Assembly (NCBI GenBank): GCA_947495685.1
Contig: CANLZY010000004.1
Location: forward strand, 155,585-219,584
Direction: 5' to 3'
Origin: an uncultured Tropicimonas sp.
GTDB lineage: Bacteria > Pseudomonadota > Alphaproteobacteria > Rhodobacterales > Rhodobacteraceae
Length of the DNA: 64,000 bases
Under the pieces are notes generated by a model. The model was not told the origin of the DNA. It did no database searches and worked only from the letters and a program-made list of their open reading frames with translations. This document shows positions 56,946-64,000 of the stretch, in pieces. Made by a program: the position numbers and the translations under genes. Numbering within the stretch: the first letter of the stretch is position 1; every line of letters starts with the position of its first letter.

Positions 56946-57862
56946 GTGCCTTCGGGCAGGTTGAACACACGAACCGGGTGCAGCTCGCCACTGCGATAGA
57001 TACCGATGGCGACCGGCTTGCCCTGGTAGGCGGCCCAGGCCGTGTCACCATACTCGACACCCGGCGCGGCGATCACCATTCCTGGGTTGCCGTTGCGCAT
57101 CCGCGTGGCGCCTTCGGGGGTGCAGGGCAGCATTTGCAGGTCGACCAACCCGTCCTGCAAGGGGCGCAGATAGGCGTCGAGCTCCGGGGTGCGCGCAAGG
57201 GTCTCCAACGTTTCCCAGTCCAGTGCGCCGTCGGTGTCGAAGGCACCCGACCAGGTGCGCCGCAGGGATTCGACATGGGCGTTACAGCCAAGAACGGCGC
57301 CAAGATCGCGGGCAATCGATCGCACGTACCCACCCTTGCCACAGACCATTTCCAGAACAGCGTGGTCGGCGTCCGGCCGCTCGATCAGGGTCAGGCTGTC
57401 AACGTACAGCGGGCGGGCGGCGATCTCGAAATCTTCTTCGTCCCGGGCCAAGGCATAGGCACGTTCGCCGTCGATCTTGACGGCAGAGAACTTGGGCGGG
57501 ACCTGCGTGATATCGCCGACAAAGGCAGGCAGGGCAGCGGAGATATCTTCGTCTGCCGGGCGCTGCTCGCTGGTTGCGATGACTTCGCCTTCGGCGTCGT
57601 CGGTGTTGGTCGCCTGCCCGAAGCGGACGGTGAATTCATAGGCCTTGAGCGCATCGGTGACGTAGGGAACGGTCTTGGTTGCCTCGCCAAGAGCAATGGC
57701 CAGCACGCCCGTGGCAGCAGGATCCAGCGTGCCGGCATGCCCGGCCTTGCGGGCGTCCAGCGCCCAGCGGACCTTGTTGACCACGGCGGTCGACGTTGGG
57801 CCAGCGGGTTTGTCGACGATCACCCACCCGGAAATATCGCGTCCCTTGCGTCTGCGTGCCAT
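56942..57862 (-). CDS. truB: tRNA pseudouridine(55) synthase TruB
   Basis: Makes pseudouridine 55 in the T-loop of tRNAs. The 306 residues show the catalytic Asp47 in [14 protein letters not shown] (41-54) and the conserved KPAGPTS near 18. ATG 57862 ([13 protein letters not shown]) follows AGAGGGCACC. First gene of a cluster that includes DUF1643, rpsO and, further on, pnp. Confidence 0.95.
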   Translation of the reverse strand: MARRRKGRDISGWVIVDKPAGPTSTAVVNKVRWALDARKAGHAGTLDPAATGVLAIALGEATKTVPYVTDALKAYEFTVRFGQATNTDDAEGEVIATSEQRPADEDISAALPAFVGDITQVPPKFSAVKIDGERAYALARDEEDFEIAARPLYVDSLTLIERPDADHAVLEMVCGKGGYVRSIARDLGAVLGCNAHVESLRRTWSGAFDTDGALDWETLETLARTPELDAYLRPLQDGLVDLQMLPCTPEGATRMRNGNPGMVIAAPGVEYGDTAWAAYQGKPVAIGIYRSGELHPVRVFNLPEGT

Positions 57863-58261
57863 GGTGCCCTCTGCCCTGTTGAGGGCGGCGCAGTACCGCG
57901 CCCGGACGAGTGCGTCAATGGGTTGGCGCTGGGAAAGCAAGGGCTCCCGCCGCTTTCGCCTGCCCGGAACGGGCCGTCAAAAGCGTTGGGCCGGGCGCCC
58001 TGCGGGCGCACGCACTTCCACCGACGGGACGGTTCGCGGCAAAGCGCAGGCGATATCGAGGAGATCTGTAGACTCGGTGCCGCGGGCTGGGTGGGGGCTG
58101 TTGGTCCGCGGCACCGAGATGAGCTTTCGCTCTCTACATAGGTCTCTTTTGACGACGCTGGATGGCGCGCTTGCGGGCTTTTCTGGGAAATCCGGGGGTG
58201 ATTTTGCGGCCGAAATGCGGCGAGACTTGATTTGCCGCGCACTGCGACCCAAACTCAATGC
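57863..58261. other. Divergent intergenic region truB / DUF2794 gene
   Basis: About 400 bases without a supported gene; frames here are short and lack ribosome-binding sites or protein-like content. Promoters for both flanking genes are expected. Confidence 0.45.
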
Positions 58262-58606
58262 ATGAATATGCAGACTCCGAACCCGCCCTCCACTGTGCGT
58301 CTACCGGAGCAGGTGGCCTTTGATCGAGCCGAGTTGAACGTGATCCTGACGCTGTACGGGCGCATGGTCGCTGCCGGGGATTGGCGCGATTACGGTATCT
58401 CCTGTCTTCGGGAGGTCGCGGTTTTCTCGATTTTTCGGCGTACGGCCGAGACGCCGCTCTACCGGATCGAAAAACGACCAAAGCTGCGACACCGACAGGG
58501 GCTTTATGCTGTGATCGGCATGGACGGGCAGATTCTGAAGCGCGGGCAGGACTTGAAGGTCGTGCTGCGTGTGCTGGAGCGCAAATTGATCCGCGCGGTC
58601 GACTAG
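58262..58606 (+). CDS. DUF2794 family protein
   Basis: A 114-residue protein of unknown function, widespread in alphaproteobacteria. Conserved block: AGDWRDYGISCLREVAVFSI (about 37-56), followed by YRIEKRPKLR and a C-terminal RVLERKLIR. ATG 58262 or 58268 may start it; neither has a strong ribosome-binding site. Confidence 0.82.
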   Translation: MNMQTPNPPSTVRLPEQVAFDRAELNVILTLYGRMVAAGDWRDYGISCLREVAVFSIFRRTAETPLYRIEKRPKLRHRQGLYAVIGMDGQILKRGQDLKVVLRVLERKLIRAVD

Positions 58607-58615
58607 GGCTGCGTA

Positions 58616-59449
58616 TCAGAGCGCCACGCGCCGCCGGGCCGTGACTGGTCCGGTGTCTGTTGATGCGATGCGGGCCAGCGCGGGTGCGAGCGGTTCCTGC
58701 GCCACGGCCATGTGATGCGCATTGGCGTGGATCAGTGTCTGCTCGTCAACTGCCATTGCAACGTGGCCTTTCCAGAAGAAAAGGTCGCCGCGCAGGATTG
58801 GCGCCGTTTCAGGGATTTTGCTACCCAAGGCGTCCTGCTGAAGATCAGAATCTCCGGGGCAGGGGTGCCCGCAAGCCAGGAATGCGGCCTGTACCAGCCC
58901 GGAGCAATCTATCCCCAACCGCGAGTTTCCACCCCATAGATACGGGGTTCCGAGGAACAGACTGGCGACCTTGATCGGTTCATCGGCGGGATGTTCGATC
59001 GGGGCAATGTGCTGTGCTGGAACGAAATGGCCGCTATCGGTCTGGGCGTAGTCTGCGGACGCGCCGGAAATAGTCAGACGCGAGCCGTGGCTCAGCCAGG
59101 TTGTTTCGTGCTGCTTGAGGTCCGCTGCCGGATAAAGGTGGGTCGAGGGGACGACCACTTGATGGGTTGGCGTCGCGTCATCGCCCAGAGTTGCCGCCGC
59201 GACGTAGCCGACATAGCCGTCACGTTCGGATTGCACAAAGGCCATGTCGTCGCTGCTGTCGAACACCCGGACGCGCTGGCCATACACCACTTGCCGATCA
59301 CGTGCCCCATGCGGGGCCCGCAGCAAATCGGTGACCGGCACGGTGATCCGGTGCCACGTGCCATCAACGAACCGTGGAGCGTCGATGACGCCTCGCAGTT
59401 CGCTGGCGGCAACGGAAGCGTTGGCCGCCAGAAGTCGCCGGTCGGTCAC
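58616..59449 (-). CDS. NlpC/P60 family cell-wall peptidase
   Basis: A 277-residue protein with SH3-like domains (about 30-150) and a C-terminal NlpC/P60 cysteine peptidase domain: Cys182 in IDCSGLVQ and His229 in KGHVAMAV. Family members cut D-glutamyl-diaminopimelate bonds in peptidoglycan peptides. No leader is visible, so a role in recycling muropeptides with the neighbouring aminopeptidase is plausible. Overlaps the aminopeptidase gene by ATGA. Confidence 0.88.
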   Translation of the reverse strand: MTDRRLLAANASVAASELRGVIDAPRFVDGTWHRITVPVTDLLRAPHGARDRQVVYGQRVRVFDSSDDMAFVQSERDGYVGYVAAATLGDDATPTHQVVVPSTHLYPAADLKQHETTWLSHGSRLTISGASADYAQTDSGHFVPAQHIAPIEHPADEPIKVASLFLGTPYLWGGNSRLGIDCSGLVQAAFLACGHPCPGDSDLQQDALGSKIPETAPILRGDLFFWKGHVAMAVDEQTLIHANAHHMAVAQEPLAPALARIASTDTGPVTARRRVAL

Positions 59450-60822
59450 AGCCCCAACTGTTCGGGCAACGCTTCGAGGATGGCGCGAACGCCCTGTCCA
59501 ACCCCGCCGACAGGGCGGGCCGGCGCAGCCGTGGGTTGCCAGCCGTAGATGTCGAAATGGGTATAGCTGCGAGCCCCTTCGGCAAACCGGCGCAGGAACA
59601 GGGCCGCCGTGATGGCACCGGCCATGCCGCCCTTCGGGGCATTGTCCAGATTCGCGATCGCGGGTTCGATCATGGTCTCGTAGGGCTCGTGGAACGGCAA
59701 GCGCCAGACAGGATCCGCGACCCGGTCCGCAGCGGTTTCGAGCCGTGCAGCCATCTGAGCGTCCGTGGTGAAGAACGGCGCGATGTCGGGGCCCACGGCC
59801 ACCCGGGCGGCTCCTGTCAGGGTGGCCATGGAGATCAGGACATCAGGCTCTTCCTCGACTGCAAGAGTCAGCGCGTCGGCCATAACAAGACGGCCCTCGG
59901 CATCGGTGTTGTTGATCTCTACGGTCAAGCCCTTGCGGGAGCGAAGGACATCCTGCGGGCGGAATGCATTGCCGGCGATGCTGTTCTCGACTGCGGGAAT
60001 GAGAACCCGCAACTGAATCGGCAAGCCAAGCCCCATGATCATTCGGGCCAGCCCCAGAACCGCGGCGGCACCGCCCATGTCTTTTTTCATCAGACCCATC
60101 GAGGCCCCGGGCTTGATGTTCAGCCCGCCCGTGTCAAAGCAGACCCCCTTGCCGACCAAGGTCAGCTTCGGCCCTTCGGACCCCCACCGCATATCCATCA
60201 ACCGGGGCGCTCGGTTCGAGGCGCGCCCGACGGCCTGGATCAAGGGAAAACCCTGGACCAGTTCGGCATCCCGCGAGATATAGCGCGATGCGCCGAAAGC
60301 ATCGGAAAGGTCGCAAAGGGCCTGTTCCAGCTGATCGGGGCCCATGTCGTTGGCGGGTGTGTTGATCAGGTCGCGGGTGAGCGCCTCGCCAGCGGCGATG
60401 ATCTCGATACGATTTGCGTCAATCCCCCCGGGTGCCTTCAGATAGGCTGTTTGAGGGCTTCCGGCCTTGTAGCGGTCGAACCGGTATCCGGCCAGAAGCC
60501 AGCCGAGGGCCGCTTCGGCGGCCTCTGTCTCCGAGAGGTCGGCCTCGAGGTGGTAGGTCCCGGCTGGCAGGCTCGTCGCTGCGGTGGCAAGGTGGTACCG
60601 GGTTCGCGCTCGCGACGACGGTGTTCCGAAACCGGCGACCGCGATGGCGTCACCCTCGGCGGGGATCAGGGCAACCTGTCCGAGCTTGCCGGTGAAGCCG
60701 ATCCTGTCCAGCCAGAGGTTGATCTCTGCGGTTTGTCCCGCGCGCCACTCAGGAAATGCCTCTTCGCTCAGGACGAACAGCGGAGTTGAGGCAGATTCGG
60801 GCGAAGCAAAAGTCAGGGGCAT
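59446..60822 (-). CDS. Leucyl aminopeptidase family protein (M17)
   Basis: Dinuclear metal aminopeptidase of 458 residues. The signature NTDAEGRL is at about 302-309, and metal/lysine residues lie in GKGVCFDTGGLNIKP and MKKDMGGAA (about 228-253). Removes N-terminal residues from peptides in the cytoplasm. ATG 60822 (MPLTFASPE) is chosen over an upstream start for family fit. Co-transcribed with the NlpC/P60 gene. Confidence 0.92.
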   Translation of the reverse strand: MPLTFASPESASTPLFVLSEEAFPEWRAGQTAEINLWLDRIGFTGKLGQVALIPAEGDAIAVAGFGTPSSRARTRYHLATAATSLPAGTYHLEADLSETEAAEAALGWLLAGYRFDRYKAGSPQTAYLKAPGGIDANRIEIIAAGEALTRDLINTPANDMGPDQLEQALCDLSDAFGASRYISRDAELVQGFPLIQAVGRASNRAPRLMDMRWGSEGPKLTLVGKGVCFDTGGLNIKPGASMGLMKKDMGGAAAVLGLARMIMGLGLPIQLRVLIPAVENSIAGNAFRPQDVLRSRKGLTVEINNTDAEGRLVMADALTLAVEEEPDVLISMATLTGAARVAVGPDIAPFFTTDAQMAARLETAADRVADPVWRLPFHEPYETMIEPAIANLDNAPKGGMAGAITAALFLRRFAEGARSYTHFDIYGWQPTAAPARPVGGVGQGVRAILEALPEQLGL

Positions 60823-60894
60823 GTTATTGCTCTCATTGAGGGTGCGTCGTTCCGAGAACGATCCTAGCGTACATGCAAAACGCCGCAAGTGATA

Positions 60895-61293
60895 TCAGAC
60901 GCTGAGATCCTGCATGTCCCAGACGGCTGTCAATGAGCGGTCACCAATGCGTTCGAGTCGGCAGAGTGTGGCGCCAAGGGCCACCTGGTCGGCGATACCG
61001 GCACAATGGGAGACGTCCCGCGCGACCCGGGCGAGGGTTGGAAGGCCGACCTGATCCGCTATCCCGATGAGGCTGTGGGCCAGCTTGGCCAGATCGGTCA
61101 ACCGGCCGGTCCGATGAAGGGCGGCCATGTCCGCCAGGCGAACCGCCAGTTCTTCCATCGCGCGACACACGACGTTTTCGGCTCCTGTCTCGCCCAACTG
61201 GCAATACAGGGTTTCCAGGCTGACGCGATCAAACCGAACCGGTTCGTCATGAATTAGTAAAGCGAGTTGGGCCACCGGGTACCTCTTGTTCAA
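60895..61293 (-). CDS. HPt-like hypothetical protein
   Basis: A 132-residue, mostly helical protein. The segment LAKLAHSLIGIADQVGLPTL (69-88) resembles the phosphohistidine motif of HPt domains, with His73 as possible phosphorylation site. No kinase or response regulator is near. It lies 72 bases before the aminopeptidase gene on the same strand. An orphan phosphotransfer protein is an inference from one motif. Confidence 0.6.
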   Translation of the reverse strand: MNKRYPVAQLALLIHDEPVRFDRVSLETLYCQLGETGAENVVCRAMEELAVRLADMAALHRTGRLTDLAKLAHSLIGIADQVGLPTLARVARDVSHCAGIADQVALGATLCRLERIGDRSLTAVWDMQDLSV

Positions 61294-61426
61294 CCACCGC
61301 CCCCACGGGTGTGGCCATCATCCTGAGCGGGTTTGAACAAAGGGTTAGGGCGAAAGCAAAGATTGCGCTCGAATTTCGACAACTTCCATCCTACCTAACG
61401 GAAGAGATCAATGCAGGAGACCAGCC

Positions 61427-62110
61427 ATGTCCGACGATGACAAGACCGCCTCCGAGGCCGACATCAAGGCCTTGCCGCTACCACCGTACCTGGCGACGCG
61501 CTATCGCGGGTGGAAGGCCACGACCTATACCGACAACAAGATCTGGTATCGCCGCCTAGCGGAAGACGGGCAGCGCCCGAGAATCATGGCCATCGCCTGC
61601 TGTGACAGCCGTGTGAACGTGAATGATGTGTTCAGTGCCGAGACGGGCGACATCTTCCTTCATCGCAATATCGCGAACCTGGTCCCGCCCTATCTGCCGG
61701 ATGGTGATCCGCACGGGACGTCGGCCGCGCTGGAATATGCCGTGACGGTGCTGAAAGTCGCGCATGTGATTGTTGTCGGGCATTCCGATTGCGGTGGTGT
61801 GCAAGGATGCCTCAGCATGTGTTCCGGGCATTCACCGGAGATGGAGGAGAAGAGCAGCTTTGTCGGTCGCTGGCTGGAAATCCTGCGGCCGGGATACGAT
61901 CGTGTTGCCGGCATCGAGGGTGAAAAGGAGCAGATACGGGCGCTGGAAAAACAGGCCGTCGTGATCTCGCTTGAAAACATGTCCGGGTTCCCGTTCGTTC
62001 GCGATGCCATTGCCGCAGGCCGGCTGTCGCTGCACGGGCTCTGGTTTGACATCGGCGAAGGTACTCTGGAGCACTACCTGCAAGATCAGGAACAGTTTGC
62101 GACCGTCTGA
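61427..62110 (+). CDS. Beta-class carbonic anhydrase
   Basis: Zinc enzyme of 227 residues interconverting CO2 and bicarbonate. Zinc ligands Cys59 (CCDSR, 58-62), His119 and Cys122 (HSDCGG, 119-124), with the Asp60-Arg62 dyad, are all present. ATG 61427 follows AGGAGACCAGCC. A terminator follows. Confidence 0.94.
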   Translation: MSDDDKTASEADIKALPLPPYLATRYRGWKATTYTDNKIWYRRLAEDGQRPRIMAIACCDSRVNVNDVFSAETGDIFLHRNIANLVPPYLPDGDPHGTSAALEYAVTVLKVAHVIVVGHSDCGGVQGCLSMCSGHSPEMEEKSSFVGRWLEILRPGYDRVAGIEGEKEQIRALEKQAVVISLENMSGFPFVRDAIAAGRLSLHGLWFDIGEGTLEHYLQDQEQFATV

Positions 62111-62139
62111 TCTGCACGCGGGCCGACCCAAACGATAAC

Positions 62140-62165
62140 CGCCGCGCCGGATCGGCGCGGCGTTT
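62140..62165 (+). terminator. Terminator after the carbonic anhydrase gene
   Basis: Ten-base perfect stem (62140-62149 with 62153-62162), three-base loop and a short TTT tail, 30 bases after the stop. Confidence 0.65.
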
Positions 62166-62218
62166 CAGGTTTCGGGATAGGTCGACGGAGCGGCGGCCGC
62201 ACCGTCAAACCAGTTGGA

Positions 62219-63241
62219 TCAACCCTTTTTCAGGACCCGGTTGCCGAGCAGTTCGGCGATCTGCACAGCGTTGAGGGCGGCACCCTTGCGCAGGTTGTCC
62301 GAGACGCACCACAGGTTCAGACCGTTCTCGATCGTCGAGTCCTGCCGGATGCGGCTGATATAGGTCGCGTATTCGCCAACGGATTCGATCGGGGTCACGT
62401 AACCACGGTCTTCGCGCTTGTCGATCACGATGATACCGGGGGCCTCGCGCAGGATATCCCGCGCTTCGTCTTCGTCGAGGAAATCCTCGAATTCGATGTT
62501 GATCGCCTCGGAGTGGCCCACAAAGACGGGGACCCGCACGCAGGTTGCAGTGACCTTGATCGATGTATCGATGATCTTCTTGGTTTCGGCGACCATCTTC
62601 CACTCTTCCTTGGTCGTGCCGTCTTCCATGAAGACGTCGATATGGGGAATGACATTGAAGGCGATCTGCTTGGTGAACTTGGAGGGATCGACCTCCTGAC
62701 CCGGAACGTACATGCCCTTGGTCTGGTTCCAAAGCTCGTCAATGCCCTCCTTGCCGGCACCAGAGACGGACTGGTAGGTCGATACAACCACCCGCTTGAT
62801 CCGCGCGCGGTCATGCAGTGGCTTCAGTGCCACGACCATCTGAGCGGTGGAGCAGTTGGGGTTCGCGATGATGTTCTTGTTGCTGTAGCCCGTGATCGCG
62901 TCGGGGTTCACCTCCGGAACGATCAGCGGGATGTTGGGGTCGTAGCGATACAGAGAGCTGTTGTCGATCACGACACAGCCGGCCGCCGCAGCCTTGGGGG
63001 CATAGATCTTGGTGGCGTCCGAGCCCACGGCGAACAGCGCCATGTCCCAGCCAGAAAAGTCGAAGGTATCCAAGTCCTTTGTCTTGAGAGTCTTCTCGCC
63101 AAAGCTCACGTCGGTACCCAGCGATTTTCGGCTGGCCAGCGCCGCAATTTCATCGACCGGGAACTGGCGCTCGGCCAGAATGTTCAGCATTTCGCGGCCC
63201 ACGTTCCCCGTGGCGCCAACGACAACGACGCGATAACCCAT
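62219..63241 (-). CDS. asd: Aspartate-semialdehyde dehydrogenase
   Basis: NADPH-dependent enzyme of 340 residues that makes aspartate semialdehyde, the branch point to lysine/diaminopimelate, threonine and methionine. NADP motif GATGNVG (9-15) and catalytic Cys130 in NPNCSTAQ (128-135) are visible. ATG 63241 follows GGAGAAGGACCG. Supplies the substrate of DapA encoded at 20.5-21.4 kb. Confidence 0.96.
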   Translation of the reverse strand: MGYRVVVVGATGNVGREMLNILAERQFPVDEIAALASRKSLGTDVSFGEKTLKTKDLDTFDFSGWDMALFAVGSDATKIYAPKAAAAGCVVIDNSSLYRYDPNIPLIVPEVNPDAITGYSNKNIIANPNCSTAQMVVALKPLHDRARIKRVVVSTYQSVSGAGKEGIDELWNQTKGMYVPGQEVDPSKFTKQIAFNVIPHIDVFMEDGTTKEEWKMVAETKKIIDTSIKVTATCVRVPVFVGHSEAINIEFEDFLDEDEARDILREAPGIIVIDKREDRGYVTPIESVGEYATYISRIRQDSTIENGLNLWCVSDNLRKGAALNAVQIAELLGNRVLKKG

Positions 63242-63942
63242 CGGTCCTTCTCCTACTAAGTGCGCCGGCCTCATATCAGTGCGATGTACGGCAGGAAAGG
63301 CGAATCTCCGCTGGGCCCCGCAGGGCCGGTAGACTGAATGCAGCAATGCAACGCGTGATTCATCCCACGTTGAGAGGCGGCAAAACAACGATTGCGCAGT
63401 GAAGTGCCCCGCAAAGGGATGGGTGGAGCCGAACTTGGTCGTACCTTTGTATGAAACGACCTTCCTGAACTGGCGCGGGAAGCAGTGTTTCTGTGATGCG
63501 CCAACATTCGGACTGCAGCGTTTCTCGCTGGTGATCGACCTGCGTGCGTGCAGGTGCGTATATAAGTAGTATGCCGGCACGCGAACTTCGCCAGGATCGA
63601 ATGCATTGCTGAGGGGCATAGGCCGAGCTGCTCGAGTTGCGTCACCAACCGGCCGTCGACAGGGTTGGGCACATAGGGTGTCGGGCCCTGCAGTTGGGTG
63701 GATCGAAGATCTATTTTAGGCGCGTTCTCTGTCTTGATCTGAGTCGATGCGTTGTTTGGATTGGGTGAGTCTGTGGTTTGGGTGGGTATTGGGGTGTGAT
63801 TCTGGCTGATTCCGGGTGCTGCCGTAGGGGCAGCGTCAGTTGATTTGAGGTCGTGCGAAGTTTTTGTTCTGGTTTATCTATCTGAAAGTTATTGGTAAAT
63901 TGTGGGTTTGGTGTTTTGCGGGGCGGAAACCCAAAAAAGGTC
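63242..63942. other. Gene-free region after asd, becoming AT-rich
   Basis: About 700 bases without a convincing gene. Open frames here (including one on the minus strand at 63711-63980) have poor ribosome-binding sites and low-complexity products. A hairpin GCTGCC-GTAGG-GGCAGC lies at 63818-63834. Composition is much more AT-rich from about 63720, as is common upstream of strong stable-RNA promoters. Confidence 0.5.
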
Positions 63943-63970
63943 TTGCGGCTGTCGGGTAGTAACCTTAGAA
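63943..63970 (+). promoter_or_regulatory. Possible strong sigma-70 promoter (stable-RNA type)
   Basis: TTGCGG (63943-63948), 16-base spacer and TTAGAA (63965-63970), preceded by an AT-rich stretch and followed by a GC-rich discriminator. The arrangement resembles rRNA-operon promoters of Rhodobacteraceae; no rRNA sequence is reached before the window ends, so this is inference. Confidence 0.35.
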
Positions 63971-64000
63971 CCCCCTTCACCGGCGGCGCTGAGGCGCACG

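Noticed and set aside
63271-63672. 133-codon minus-strand ORF upstream of asd
   Set aside because: No recognisable domain, composition like a random high-GC frame, no ribosome-binding site; treated as intergenic.
63711-63980. 89-codon minus-strand ORF at the window end
   Set aside because: Pro/Gln/Thr-rich low-complexity product in an AT-rich, apparently non-coding region, with no good ribosome-binding site.

Overview
The window is a GC-rich, gene-dense alphaproteobacterial chromosome segment, most likely from the Rhodobacteraceae (Roseobacter/Rhodobacter group). This rests on a RpoE-ChrR sigma/anti-sigma pair, family genes typical of the group (DUF2794, DUF3035, DUF1674, DUF3775), a VPLPA-CTERM-type protein, a GlnK-AmtB pair, an alphaproteobacterial LexA box (GAAC-N7-GAAC) and a MutL with an endonuclease motif. 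No rRNA, tRNA, CRISPR array or intact mobile element was recognised.

Layout. 1-3.2 kb: truncated TRAP solute-binding protein, rsmD, a ferredoxin-reductase-like flavoprotein and a peroxiredoxin. 3.4-9.3 kb (minus): one long operon with a type I secretion ABC transporter and its HlyD adaptor, then RidA, a glycerophosphodiester phosphodiesterase, a FemAB/GNAT-like protein and pterin dehydratase. 9.4-13.2 kb: mlaA-mlaC and a class A penicillin-binding protein. 13.4-15.2 kb: glnK-amtB with a clear terminator. 15.3-18.4 kb (minus): rhodanese, then sseA-GNAT-aminotransferase overlapping one another. 18.7-19.9 kb: a predicted surface metalloprotease with a VPLPA-CTERM-like sorting tail. 19.9-26.7 kb: smpB, dapA, a lytic transglycosylase, a DMT transporter, and mnmD divergent from a stand-alone mnmC2-like oxidoreductase. 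26.7-27.7 kb is gene-poor and ends at a LexA box in front of imuB.

29.4-38.9 kb: a GSCFA protein, an exopolysaccharide phosphodiester glycosidase, rbfA, dapB, a DUF1674 protein, rsmB, a heparinase-like protein, purH, lspA and a DUF3035 lipoprotein. 39.0-44.8 kb: a catalytic/non-catalytic M16 peptidase pair, then mutL-rmuC. 45.0-49.3 kb: rpoE-chrR divergent from an FAD oxidoreductase-DUF1365-SDR operon. Both sides carry TGATCC-N16-CGTAT promoters, which implies a singlet-oxygen-type regulon. 49.4-52 kb: a DUF3775 gene and two adjacent saccharopine-dehydrogenase-like genes. 52.1-57.9 kb: the housekeeping set truB-rpsO-pnp, interrupted by a DUF1643 gene, a cysteine hydrolase and a guanidine-II riboswitch-controlled sugE/gdx on the opposite strand. 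58.2-63.2 kb: DUF2794, NlpC/P60 peptidase, leucyl aminopeptidase, an HPt-like protein, beta-carbonic anhydrase and asd. The last ~750 bases hold no convincing gene and end in a possible strong promoter.

The clearest regulatory signals are the tandem-hairpin guanidine riboswitch, the paired RpoE promoters and the LexA box. The most unusual protein-level signal is a ChrR whose fourth zinc ligand is replaced by alanine. I found no convincing wholly new multi-gene system; the best candidates for new biology are the poorly explained gaps (23.5-24.1, 26.7-27.7 kb), the metalloprotease with its coupled small ORF, and the modified ChrR.
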